This document shows, in pieces, positions 17,801 to 26,939 of a stretch of 64,000 nt of DNA. Within the stretch, counting starts at the first letter, position 1. The number at the start of each line of letters is the position of its first letter. The DNA is taken from contig CBDFKV010000006.1 of the NCBI GenBank assembly GCA_965249035.1, forward strand, positions 704,297-768,296, in the 5' to 3' direction. Origin of the DNA: CBDFKV01 sp965249035. Its GTDB lineage: Bacteria > Pseudomonadota > Gammaproteobacteria > Arenicellales > Poriferihabitantaceae. The notes under the pieces are model-generated. The model did not search any database. It saw nothing but the letters and a program-made list of their open reading frames with translations, and was not told where the DNA came from. The position numbers and the translations under genes were made by a program.

Positions 17801-18382
17801 CTACCACGGCATCATATTACCTAATGGTCCGAACGGGCCAGAAAAGCTGTCACCAATATTATCCACATCATCGCCCATACGATAAACTGATTCATCCATT
17901 CGCTGCATGGCACCATCCATACCTTTGACTGACTTGCCAATGCCTGCGACCGATTTATCCAACTTGGTAATCTCAGCTAATAATGGGGTCATGTCTTGTA
18001 AGGGATCCATTTTATCGGACATTTCCGCGACTTTTGCACGCATGTTGGTGACTTCTGTTGACATCGTGCTGATATCTTCACCGATTGCATTAACCTGATG
18101 ACGGATGTCCTGATCAACGACCGTGGCGATGATACGCATGTCTTGCGATAGACTATAGATCAAGAAGAAACCGTAAGCAGCGAGCAAGATAAAGGCAAAC
18201 ATTGCGGGAAATACCATTTTCTCCCAACGCTTGGAGCTGGTCTCGAGATGAGCCAAATACCGTTCCATGACGTTGGTATCCACAGCAGAGCCACACTGGA
18301 ACACGTCATCGATAGTTTCCGGCCCGGACTTAACCCTTAAGTCTGTGGGCTTGCTCGACTTACCACTCTGTTTCGTTGTCAT
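17801..18382 (-). CDS. Single-pass membrane protein with coiled coil, function unknown
   Basis: A 193-residue protein, started at the ATG of MTTKQSGKSSKPTDLRVKSG; eleven further codons upstream are open. One transmembrane helix (about 56-78, MVFPAMFAFILLAAYGFFLIYSL) is followed by a long heptad-like region (about 85-180) with repeated phrases such as IGEDISTMSTEVTNMRAKVAEM and MDESVYRMGDDVDNIGD, resembling the coiled coils of chemoreceptors but without a signalling hairpin. The last residues are FSGPFGPLGNMMPW. I do not recognise a family. It lies convergent with the candidate small RNA. Confidence 0.65.
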   Translation of the reverse strand: MTTKQSGKSSKPTDLRVKSGPETIDDVFQCGSAVDTNVMERYLAHLETSSKRWEKMVFPAMFAFILLAAYGFFLIYSLSQDMRIIATVVDQDIRHQVNAIGEDISTMSTEVTNMRAKVAEMSDKMDPLQDMTPLLAEITKLDKSVAGIGKSVKGMDGAMQRMDESVYRMGDDVDNIGDSFSGPFGPLGNMMPW

Positions 18383-18564
18383 ACGTATTCCCAAAATGGT
18401 CAAACTGACTAGCACGACACCGCGCTACGCAACAATTCGACGATTGACCTGACGAGATAATAGCACGTCGCGCAATCAATCCACTCGTAAATATATCGCA
18501 AACGCCATCAGCCTAAAGAATTGATCTATAAAGCATTTTAATTAGAAAATGACTCAATAAACCA

Positions 18565-19059
18565 CTAATGCTGCAACAACCTAACCGACTCACGCAGACT
18601 ATATAGAATACTTTGGTAGCGTACAGCTCCTCGATCACCCTCAAAACAACGTGTATCCACCTGCGTTGGCAGATCAAACCCAGCCCATCCAAAACATACC
18701 GTGCCGACAGGTTTATCAGCTGTTCCTCCCTCAGGGCCAGCAATCCCAGTGATCGAAATCGCACAGCTTGCCGGACTATTTGCCAACCCACCTTCAGCCA
18801 TTGATGAAGCTACCGGCTCACTGACCGCACCATATTGGTCAATCAAGCTAGCTGGCACACCGACCAATTCATGCTTTGCCAAATTACTATAGGTCACGAA
18901 ACCGCGCTCGAACCACTTCGAAGATCCCGCAATATCAGTCAACACTGCACTCACCCCGCCACCGGTACAAGACTCTACGGTTACGATCATGCGATCAGTA
19001 GCCATCAGCCGCTCAGCGAGTTGCTCAGCCCAGTACGCAATGCTTTTGTCCACCTTCAT
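18565..19059 (-). CDS. pncC: Nicotinamide-nucleotide amidohydrolase PncC (CinA C-terminal type)
   Basis: Deamidates nicotinamide mononucleotide to nicotinate mononucleotide, recycling NAD. The 164 residues equal the stand-alone CinA C-terminal domain. Signatures are TVESCTGGGVSAVLTDIAGSSKWFERGFVTYSN, with the catalytic Ser in ESCTGG, then GAVSEPVASSMAEG and SITGIAGPEGGTADKPVGTV. It is the last gene of a six-gene operon, two bases after the M16 protease gene; no functional link with the transporter genes is evident. Confidence 0.93.
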   Translation of the reverse strand: MKVDKSIAYWAEQLAERLMATDRMIVTVESCTGGGVSAVLTDIAGSSKWFERGFVTYSNLAKHELVGVPASLIDQYGAVSEPVASSMAEGGLANSPASCAISITGIAGPEGGTADKPVGTVCFGWAGFDLPTQVDTRCFEGDRGAVRYQSILYSLRESVRLLQH

Positions 19060-19061
19060 CG

Positions 19062-21962
19062 CTAGAACGTATTGGGTAACTGCGCTCGTGCGTTGTTGAT
19101 ATCAACAGCCAAATTGCTGGCAGCCAATGGCCACGCTTTAGATTTGTCACCAGTGCTAAAAACGCGCATTTGTCGACGCTGAGCAGGACCGAAAAGCTGA
19201 TGATAATACTCAAGCATGTCACCTTTATTCAGCGACGAAACAACCTCAATCATCTGCTGACGCGAATCAAATTGATACGCACTTCGGTCGATCTCGCGCC
19301 AATAATAGCCCGCGAGCTGTGCCAAAGTTTTGTCCTTTTGCGACAACTCAGAAATCAATCCTGCACGAGCCGCTTCAAACCCAGCACCATCCATGTTCGC
19401 CAAGTCCTGTTGATAGGTATCAATAAACGCATCCAGCAAGGCATTAATATCGTCAACCGAGTGCGAAGCGCTCTGAACGCTAAACAACATCGCGGGCACA
19501 TCGACAATATTAAATGCGCTAGCAAACACTAAGTACCCCACCTTATTCTCGGTACGCAGCTCTTGGTAGAACGGCGACTGCATCAGTGCCGCCAGCAGTT
19601 GAGTGCGCGCCAATTCCTCGACCGTACTATCCCTACCTTGAACATAAACGGCTAACGCTGCATCCGGCTGTGAGAGCACTAATCGGTTGTTGATCGATTT
19701 CCCGGTGGGAATCTGTCGTAGTGTTGGTCTGGCTAATAGCTGATTAGAGTTCGATAATGCCGATGCCACAATAGCCACTTTTTCTCGCGTATCCGCTTCA
19801 CTCACGTTGCCGATGGATAGTGCCACGGCAGAATTATCATTCATTAAAGCTGTTGCGTGCGTTTGCATCGACGCTACATCGATACCCTCTAAAGCGTCTA
19901 GCAGCTCGGCATCGGACCAATTATTTTCCAACAAGATCTCGTAGATCGTGCTGATCGACTGGTCGGAGGGCCTGTTTTCTTTACTATTCTCCCAATGGCG
20001 AGCCAACTCTTGCTGATATTGCTGCAATGTTTCAGAGGTGAATTGTGGTTGTTTTAACGCCGTCACCACCTGGTTCAGCAATTCATCTTGTTTATCAGCA
20101 TAGCCGTTAATTCGCACTGAAAACCCACGACTGTGCCGATATAGTTGGTAACTAAGCCCAGCCAAATACGCTGGATAGTAATTCGTACTCAGCTGCTCCT
20201 CGATGGTTTTCACCAACAGCTCGGTCTGTACCGCGTGTCGCGGCGTATCACTGCCAACCGGCGAGCGCACAGAAAAGTAGAAGCTCGCCTTAGGTTGCCC
20301 GAACTGGGTTGTAGTTTGATGCCAGGTTTCTATGCCGCTGTCTGTTTCCAGTCGAGTCGGGCTAGCGTCACCTTCTGCATCAACCAAATCAAGCCGCTCC
20401 GGCACAAAAGGATTCGGCGCAGGCAAGGCTAACTTAACCCCTAACCCTGATCGCACTGTACTGGTACTGGCCTTTTGCCAACGATCAAGCCAGCCTGGAT
20501 CCAGTTCTGACTTTTGATACGCAACATCATACCAGTCGGTTTTTGTATCTGAAGTTACTTCCGGATCAACCACCACCATCAACAGATTATCAGGTCTTAC
20601 TTCAGCCAGCATTTCATGGATCAACTCTGGCTGCCACTCGCTCAGCAAATACACCCCGCTAATCACCTCTTTGGCTGGCAAACGATGCAAGCGTGAGGCC
20701 AATGATTGCGCTAGATGATAGGCGTCGCTCTTTTCTTGATACTGAAAATCAAGTGCTGCCAATTGTTTCTGTTCCTCAAAATAAACCCGATCAATCCCTT
20801 TCTCTCGGATCAATGCGACCTCAGCAAACAGCATTTCGCCCATTTCTTCCAGGTGCTTGCTGCCAACAGGCGTCAGGCTAACTGAAACACTCATAACGCC
20901 TTGCAACTCATCCATATAGCCAATACCTGCGCTTAAAGATTCCGCCCAGCCTTTTGCTTTCAGTGCAGCTAGTAGCGAACCCTCACCCTCATGGCCGAGC
21001 AAATTAGAAATCGCCTGCAATGGTCGGCTACGATAGTGCGCACGCGTGCTTGGAATCGGGAAGTTATAAGACACCCTTCTGATTTCTTTAATGGGCGCTA
21101 AATCCAACCGAAGGGGCAAACTACCCGCAGACAATAAGGGCACGTCAAACGCTGGCGTGGAGACACCTTGATCCCGTATAGGCATGAAGGCGTCTCGCGC
21201 CATGGCTTCTAGCACATCCAAAGACTGATTACCCACCAGCACCAAAGCCATATTGCCCGCATAATAGTAACGCTGATAAAATTCGATCAAAGTATCGCGC
21301 ACCGAATCACCTTCCCGATCAGCCAAGGTCTCCTCGCTTCCTACCGAGAAATGCGTTTGTGGATGCGCGGGGTTATAGGCCAAACTTTGCGCAGTCCACA
21401 AACGTCGCGGCTCATCGGTTCGGCGCGCCATAAACTCGGAATGCACAATCGCCCGCTCACGCTCCACGTATTTTTCAGTGAACAGCGGGTCAATAAAAAA
21501 ATGGGCAAACCGATCCAGAGCTGGCTGTAAAAATGCGGGGTCAATACTGAAATGATAGTTAGTGTGGTTGATCACCGTATAGGCGTTATTGGTACCACCG
21601 TGCTGATTGATATAAGCCTGGTATTCCCCCGCTTCAGGATATTTTTCGGTACCAAGAAATAGCATGTGCTCAAGATAGTGCGCCAAGCCTTGCCGGTCCT
21701 CGGGGTCGTGGCCGCTACCGACGTGCACATCCAATGCGGCGGCGGCTTTATCCGCATCCGCGTCAGACACCAGCATTACCTGCAAACCATTCTCCAGCGA
21801 CAGCGAGCGATATTGGTTGGTATCGAGCGGGCTGGTAATAACGTCAGATTCGAAGTGTTTTAAGCTGACACACGCGCTCAAAAACATCATCACCAGCAAG
21901 GTGATCAATCTTAGTATCGGGGCAGATTTCACTGGTGGTGACTGCAATTCCATTAAAGCCAT
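19062..21962 (-). CDS. M16 (pitrilysin/insulinase) metallopeptidase lipoprotein
   Basis: A 966-residue zinc protease of the pitrilysin type, with four M16 domains. The inverted zinc motif HYLEHMLF (His-x-x-Glu-His, near residue 90) is followed by the Glu of the third ligand region (about 76 residues later, ERERAIVHSEF), so the active site is intact. The N-terminus TLLVMMFLSAC is a lipoprotein signal with Cys31 as the lipidated residue, which places the enzyme on a membrane facing the periplasm, unlike the soluble periplasmic PtrA. The start ATG overlaps the stop of the DUF4340 gene by one base. It may degrade small peptides, or clip products of the linked ABC system (inference). Confidence 0.9.
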   Translation of the reverse strand: MALMELQSPPVKSAPILRLITLLVMMFLSACVSLKHFESDVITSPLDTNQYRSLSLENGLQVMLVSDADADKAAAALDVHVGSGHDPEDRQGLAHYLEHMLFLGTEKYPEAGEYQAYINQHGGTNNAYTVINHTNYHFSIDPAFLQPALDRFAHFFIDPLFTEKYVERERAIVHSEFMARRTDEPRRLWTAQSLAYNPAHPQTHFSVGSEETLADREGDSVRDTLIEFYQRYYYAGNMALVLVGNQSLDVLEAMARDAFMPIRDQGVSTPAFDVPLLSAGSLPLRLDLAPIKEIRRVSYNFPIPSTRAHYRSRPLQAISNLLGHEGEGSLLAALKAKGWAESLSAGIGYMDELQGVMSVSVSLTPVGSKHLEEMGEMLFAEVALIREKGIDRVYFEEQKQLAALDFQYQEKSDAYHLAQSLASRLHRLPAKEVISGVYLLSEWQPELIHEMLAEVRPDNLLMVVVDPEVTSDTKTDWYDVAYQKSELDPGWLDRWQKASTSTVRSGLGVKLALPAPNPFVPERLDLVDAEGDASPTRLETDSGIETWHQTTTQFGQPKASFYFSVRSPVGSDTPRHAVQTELLVKTIEEQLSTNYYPAYLAGLSYQLYRHSRGFSVRINGYADKQDELLNQVVTALKQPQFTSETLQQYQQELARHWENSKENRPSDQSISTIYEILLENNWSDAELLDALEGIDVASMQTHATALMNDNSAVALSIGNVSEADTREKVAIVASALSNSNQLLARPTLRQIPTGKSINNRLVLSQPDAALAVYVQGRDSTVEELARTQLLAALMQSPFYQELRTENKVGYLVFASAFNIVDVPAMLFSVQSASHSVDDINALLDAFIDTYQQDLANMDGAGFEAARAGLISELSQKDKTLAQLAGYYWREIDRSAYQFDSRQQMIEVVSSLNKGDMLEYYHQLFGPAQRRQMRVFSTGDKSKAWPLAASNLAVDINNARAQLPNTF

Positions 21963-23050
21963 TATTGAGTGTCCATTGAGTTTGAGTTATCCGGTTCGGC
22001 TAGCTTATCATCAGCTGTTGGCGTTTGAATGAATTCCGCGCGCGACTTAAACAACTGGCTGGCCACGTGGTCGCTAACCAAAAAGTACCGTTGGTACCAA
22101 AGAGACTGCCGATGCTCCCACTCGGCTTTGCCCGCATCATCGGCATCCGCGCCAATTGAAACATCTAAAGTCAGCCAAGCCTGAGCATTCTCATAACCAC
22201 CCTCTTCTTCACCCCGGCCCTGCCAGCGTACTACTTCAATAATTGAGCCATCGTCGATGGTTGTTCGCAGTAAACCAGACTGCGCTCCTGGTTTATCCGG
22301 TGCCACCTCTTCTAAGCTAAGGCTAACCAGCGTATTCGCCACTTGATTGAGGTCGAATTGCGATACTAACTGTTCAACCGGCAAATCTCGCACCAACCAA
22401 GCCTCATCATCTTCTGGGTCTCGATCCAAAAAATACGCCACCTCGTCGGGCATTTGAACCTCAATCTGAGTCAATCTGCCAGTCTCAATAGTGAGCAAGG
22501 ATTGATCCAACCACTGGATAAGTGTGCGCGGAATATCCAACCCACCCTCAACTAACCAGGTTTGCGCCTCACCCACCTTGCGCACATAATAGCGGTCGCT
22601 AATCCCGTCTGCGGCACGCTTGCCGAGTAATAGCGATGCAAGGCTTTGATCCTGGGGTCCCAGCAAATTAATGCCGAAAGATTGGCTTGCAGACGCATCA
22701 ATGTCCTGCAGTTGTAACTCCGAAAATCGCTCCGGCTTTTTGGTTTTCGGCTCAACAATACTCAGCTTAGCAAGCGCCTGAACCAGACTGCGTAGCTGGG
22801 TGACATTAGCAGGGTAATGACGACGTTCAACGACACCCCAGACATTATCAGCTTGAGCCAAGCTCCAACTACCCGATTTATTCTGGAACTGCACACCTGT
22901 TAGGCTGGGTAACTGTGATTCTAGGTCAGGAAATAGCACACCAAACTCACTGGCTACAGGCTCATCCTTTACCTCATTCTGATTGAGCCACCAACCGAGC
23001 GATACCAGTATTAACAGTAGTGACAAAAGTGCAATGGTCTTCTTACTCAT
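21962..23050 (-). CDS. DUF4340 membrane-anchored protein
   Basis: A 362-residue protein with one N-terminal anchor (about 5-22, IALLSLLLILVSLGWWL) and a large periplasmic part. DUF4340 proteins are usually encoded directly after GldG-like genes, as here. Phrases such as LPSLTGVQFQNKSGSWSLAQADNVWGVVERRHYPANVTQLRSLVQALAKL and LGKRAADGISDRYYVRKVGEAQTWLV are typical of the family, whose function is unknown. Its ATG overlaps the gldG-like stop (ATGA), pointing to translational coupling. Confidence 0.88.
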   Translation of the reverse strand: MSKKTIALLSLLLILVSLGWWLNQNEVKDEPVASEFGVLFPDLESQLPSLTGVQFQNKSGSWSLAQADNVWGVVERRHYPANVTQLRSLVQALAKLSIVEPKTKKPERFSELQLQDIDASASQSFGINLLGPQDQSLASLLLGKRAADGISDRYYVRKVGEAQTWLVEGGLDIPRTLIQWLDQSLLTIETGRLTQIEVQMPDEVAYFLDRDPEDDEAWLVRDLPVEQLVSQFDLNQVANTLVSLSLEEVAPDKPGAQSGLLRTTIDDGSIIEVVRWQGRGEEEGGYENAQAWLTLDVSIGADADDAGKAEWEHRQSLWYQRYFLVSDHVASQLFKSRAEFIQTPTADDKLAEPDNSNSMDTQ

Positions 23051-24948
23051 CTCACTGCGCCTTCATAAACCGAGCGTTGACGACGGCCACGCATCCATAC
23101 CATCAGCACGCCTAGTAATCCCACCACCAGTGGCACCAAGCCAATATTAATCAGCTTGGTGACTTTTTCGACCTGTTCGATATCCTTGTTCAGTGCATGC
23201 TGCACATCGCGCAAATCTTTACGGATTTGTACTTTTTCCAACCGGAATTGCTCGATTTCTTGCGCTTGCGCATCGCTCAAGACTAATTGATTGCCATCAC
23301 TTTCCTCCAACTGCAAGGCGCTCAGACGTTGCTCGGTTTCTTCTAGGCGGGCGGTTAATTCCTGTTCTTTTTGGCTGAATTGCAGACCCGCATTTTTGGT
23401 GATTTTGTCCACCCATGTAAACGGTCGGTCGATTTTGCCACGACTACGAACGCTAATCAGATCACTATTGCCAATCAGATTCTCAACCGCGTTGATGACG
23501 AAGGCACCGTTGCCTGAATTCGGAATGGCCAGACGCGAGCCAAATAAGTGTTGCACTTGAACCCAGGCACTATCATGCAACATATCAATATCGCCGACAA
23601 TGATCACTTGTGCATTGTTCGCTTGTTTCACAAACCCTTGTGAATCTATTCCTTCAGGAATGCCGTCTGCATACAACGATTTCAACGGGCCCGCAATTCG
23701 CGCAGCTAATACCAACGGTTCACCATTGGGCTGGTAATTCTGTAGTAAGGCACGCGGGTCTTGCCCAAATCCAATGTGAGATTTCTCAATTAGGGTACCG
23801 CTGGCTGTGGTTTGAATCAGCGGCGTGACACTGACCTCATCCGTAGGATTTAACTCCAAAGCCGCGGGGCTCAGTAAGGTTAGTTTATTGATCTCAGCAG
23901 TAACAATATCATCGCTATCCATCTCGCTTGGCAACAAGCCCATCCAAACCGGATAATCCATCACTTGGTTACGCCCCACCTGGGTTTGAACTTTGAGCCC
24001 CCGGTCGATATCAGCAGCCACCATTTCCGGCGTGATCACAACACCCCAAGCCGCCAGCAACTCATTCAGTGAATCATCAACGGCTGCTGGATTCTCTGGT
24101 GTTGGCCCCGCTGCAGCCACTTCAATCAGCGTATCGACAAACAATAATGCGCGGCCACCTTTCAGTACAAATTGATCGATTGCGTAGCTCATCTGGACAT
24201 CAAGCTCGCCGGGGGCAGCCACCAGCAATACATCAATATCGCCGGGTATTTCACCAACGCCCGGGTCGATACTTTCGAGCTCGAATAGCTGCTTAATTTG
24301 GTCGATCACCACCCAAGGCAATTCAGTCTGTGCCGCCCCAGGCTGGGCCAATGCTGCAGCAGGGCTGGCACCTCCATTCATGGGTAAGCGGGTCAATAGC
24401 CCCACCTTTGGCTGGCTGGTCTGGGTCAATTGATAGACCAACTTGCTGAGGTCATACTCGATTTGTGACTGACGATCAGGCGAGAAAAATGGGATGACTT
24501 CCACTTCATCGGTGGCACCCGTACCAACGAGACCAAAATAAAATAGCTCGCCACCCTCATCAATCGGTACGCCTTGTAAACCATAAGCAACTGCTTGATC
24601 TTCCGCTTCAGAAAACGGCTCTGGGTCGATTATACTGAGGCGAATTTTGCCGTTGGCTTTGCGCGCGTATTCCTCTAGCAGTTCCTGCACCCGAGTGGCA
24701 TAAGGGCTCAAGCCGGGTAAGCGGGTCGCCATTGTCTGCGACAAATAGAAGCGCAGGTTAACCGGTTCATCCAAGCTATTAAGAATATTGCCGCTGCCCT
24801 CTGTCAAGGTATAGCGCTGGTTGTCAGTCAAGTCGATGCGCGTGCTAGTTAGGCTAGTGCCCGCCAGCATATTGACCGCTAACAGCAGTAGTAGTGCAAT
24901 CGCCAAACCACCCCAGCTCAAGCTGTTTTTCAAATAATTCGCGCGCAT
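23047..24948 (-). CDS. GldG-like ABC auxiliary protein
   Basis: A 633-residue membrane protein of the Gldg (ABC_transp_aux) family. There is an N-terminal transmembrane helix (about 13-33), then a periplasmic region with the family opening RIDLTDNQRYTLTEGSGNILNSLDEPVNLRFYLS, a central DUF4350-like part (GGRALLFVDTLIE), a coiled coil (about 540-605, QKEQELTARLEETEQRLSAL and onward), and a C-terminal helix (about 608-628) with a basic tail. In Bacteroidetes GldG works with GldA and GldF in gliding. In proteobacteria the same trio is common and its role is undefined, probably export or membrane remodelling. Two bases separate it from the permease gene. Confidence 0.9.
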   Translation of the reverse strand: MRANYLKNSLSWGGLAIALLLLLAVNMLAGTSLTSTRIDLTDNQRYTLTEGSGNILNSLDEPVNLRFYLSQTMATRLPGLSPYATRVQELLEEYARKANGKIRLSIIDPEPFSEAEDQAVAYGLQGVPIDEGGELFYFGLVGTGATDEVEVIPFFSPDRQSQIEYDLSKLVYQLTQTSQPKVGLLTRLPMNGGASPAAALAQPGAAQTELPWVVIDQIKQLFELESIDPGVGEIPGDIDVLLVAAPGELDVQMSYAIDQFVLKGGRALLFVDTLIEVAAAGPTPENPAAVDDSLNELLAAWGVVITPEMVAADIDRGLKVQTQVGRNQVMDYPVWMGLLPSEMDSDDIVTAEINKLTLLSPAALELNPTDEVSVTPLIQTTASGTLIEKSHIGFGQDPRALLQNYQPNGEPLVLAARIAGPLKSLYADGIPEGIDSQGFVKQANNAQVIIVGDIDMLHDSAWVQVQHLFGSRLAIPNSGNGAFVINAVENLIGNSDLISVRSRGKIDRPFTWVDKITKNAGLQFSQKEQELTARLEETEQRLSALQLEESDGNQLVLSDAQAQEIEQFRLEKVQIRKDLRDVQHALNKDIEQVEKVTKLINIGLVPLVVGLLGVLMVWMRGRRQRSVYEGAVR

Positions 24949-24950
24949 GA

Positions 24951-25685
24951 TCAGTCCGCCTTTTTTAGATTGATGATCACCACCGTCGCGAACAGGAAAA
25001 ACACCATCACGCTGATAAAATAAATCAAGTCACGGAAGTCGATCACACCTTTGCTAATGGCGTTGAAATGGGTCAAAAAACTCATACTCGATATGGCTTG
25101 CAACACCGGTTCTGGTACCCAACCGCTGAAAAAATCCAGTACTAAGGGAAAGCCGCTCAGCACAAACAGCAAACACACCACTAGCGACAGCACAAACGCG
25201 ACCACTTGGCTGCGGGTCAAGGCTGACATCGCTGAACTAATCGCCAAGAACGCCCCAACCATTAAAAAGCTCCCCAAGTATCCGGCTAAAATGACCCCGT
25301 TATCTGGCTCACCTAATACATTAACGGTAATCCACAGTGACATCGTCAACAGCAAAGCCACCCCGGTAAACACCCATACCGCGAAAAACTTGCCCAATAC
25401 CGCCTGCATTGGCGTAACCGGCAAGGTAAACAGTACTTCAATCGTGCCATTATTTCGTTCTTCAGCCCACGCTCGCATTGCTAAGGCTGGCACTAAAAAT
25501 AGATACAGCCAGGGATGAAATGTAAAAAACGAGTTAAGGTCGGCTTGGCCTCGCGGGAAAAAATCGCCGAAATAGAAGGTCATGATGCCTGCAAGAAACA
25601 AAAATACGACGATAAAAATATACGCCACCGGGGTTACGAAATAACTCGCCAGCTCGCGTTTGAAAATGGTCTTGATGATACTCAT
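24951..25685 (-). CDS. ABC transporter permease (GldF/NosY type)
   Basis: A 244-residue inner-membrane protein with six hydrophobic helices, of the ABC-2 permease family. Typical phrases are IFKRELASYFVTPVAYIFIVVFLFLAG at the N-terminus and RAWAEERNNGTIEVLFTLPVTPMQAVLGKF, the coupling region. It works with the ATPase encoded directly upstream (ATGA overlap) and the GldG-like protein downstream. Substrate unknown. Confidence 0.92.
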   Translation of the reverse strand: MSIIKTIFKRELASYFVTPVAYIFIVVFLFLAGIMTFYFGDFFPRGQADLNSFFTFHPWLYLFLVPALAMRAWAEERNNGTIEVLFTLPVTPMQAVLGKFFAVWVFTGVALLLTMSLWITVNVLGEPDNGVILAGYLGSFLMVGAFLAISSAMSALTRSQVVAFVLSLVVCLLFVLSGFPLVLDFFSGWVPEPVLQAISSMSFLTHFNAISKGVIDFRDLIYFISVMVFFLFATVVIINLKKAD

Positions 25686-26680
25686 GCTAGCTCACCCGCA
25701 GGGCCACTATCACTTTCACTATTATCTTTACTGGGTGTCTCTGGTTGGGTGATATTACGAAAAACATCGTCCAGCCGCCCCTGCTCGCAATAGAGCTCGG
25801 TAGTAGTCACATTCTTTTGTCGCAAGGCAGCCGAAACCGGCTCTAACAATGAGGCACTCCCATCGGTCAAAATCCGCAGTACAGCCAATTGCTGGCTTTC
25901 ACTTTCAACCGACACGTGCTTCACGCCAGCCACACTCACGACCGCACCAAAGGCCAACGCCTTATCTGCCAACGGAACAGTCAAGCTCAGTGTTTGATGC
26001 AGCGGCGAGCGCTGTTTTAATTCCAGAGGCGTGCCATCGGCCAAAATCTTGCCTTCAGCAATAATGATCGCTCGCGTACACACCGCATCAACCTCTTCCA
26101 ATATATGGGTGGATAAGATGATCGCTTTATCCGCCGCTATTTCTTGAATCAGGTTCCTAACCTCGTGCTTCTGATTGGGATCAAGGCCGTCAGTTGGCTC
26201 ATCCAGCACCAAAATGGCAGGATCATGTATCAGTGACTGCGCTATGCCCACCCGCCGCTTAAAGCCTTTTGATAGAGTTTCGATCGTTTGATAAGCGACC
26301 GACTGCAGATTAATTCGACTCAATATTTCATCCAGCCGTGACCGCAATGGTTTACCTCGTAAACCATGTATCGAACCGACAAAAGCAAGAAACTTAAGCA
26401 CCGTCATATCGCCATATAGCGGCACACCTTCGGGCAAATAACCGATCGTTCGCTTCGCAGCGATAGGTTGTTTTTCCATATCTAAGCCAGCGATCTCTAT
26501 CCGCCCTCTGTCGGGGGCTAGAAAGCCAGTAATCATCTTCATGGTAGTGGATTTGCCCGCACCATTTGGACCCAGAAAACCCAACACCTCGCCCTTGCAG
26601 ATATCAAACGAAACATCATCCACCACTCGGCGACCAATAAATGATTTGCTTAAATGCGAGACGCGAACCAAGGGTTCCAT
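25682..26680 (-). CDS. ABC transporter ATP-binding protein (GldA/NosF type)
   Basis: A 332-residue ATPase. Walker A is GFLGPNGAGKSTTMKM (about 34-49), the signature motif is LSKGFKRRVGIAQ, and Walker B is AILVLDEPTDGLD, followed by the switch His in ILSTHILEEV. The C-terminal 100 residues form the extra domain seen in ABC-2 exporters. It is the first gene of a six-gene operon (ATPase, permease, GldG-like, DUF4340, M16 protease, pncC) whose members overlap or are two bases apart. Confidence 0.93.
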   Translation of the reverse strand: MEPLVRVSHLSKSFIGRRVVDDVSFDICKGEVLGFLGPNGAGKSTTMKMITGFLAPDRGRIEIAGLDMEKQPIAAKRTIGYLPEGVPLYGDMTVLKFLAFVGSIHGLRGKPLRSRLDEILSRINLQSVAYQTIETLSKGFKRRVGIAQSLIHDPAILVLDEPTDGLDPNQKHEVRNLIQEIAADKAIILSTHILEEVDAVCTRAIIIAEGKILADGTPLELKQRSPLHQTLSLTVPLADKALAFGAVVSVAGVKHVSVESESQQLAVLRILTDGSASLLEPVSAALRQKNVTTTELYCEQGRLDDVFRNITQPETPSKDNSESDSGPAGELA

Positions 26681-26939
26681 AGGCCTACTAATCCATTGTG
26701 TTAGGGGTAACTATATAATCGAGGCTGATTGTAATTACTACCATCTTAGCGTCAACGCCTTTTCATTACGATTCAATTAATTCGGCGCCATGCTGTCGTA
26801 CCCGCCCGATAATTGAGCGGCACTTTTCGCACCGAAAAATACACCAGAGATGGAGGTTCGCGTGGGTTAAAGCATCTTCGACGATGGCACTCAAAAGACG
26901 TCTTTAGATAATCCTTTCTAGATTACTCTCCTGATCCCT

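Noticed and set aside
17667..17885. A 72-codon frame across the small RNA end
   Set aside because: It runs through the strong terminator and into the convergent coiled-coil gene; the composition is irregular and no start signal fits.
26894..26905. Palindrome AAAGACGTCTTT between the fdh and ABC operons
   Set aside because: No loop, no T run and no promoter context, so neither terminator nor a clear operator; such a 12-bp palindrome can be chance.
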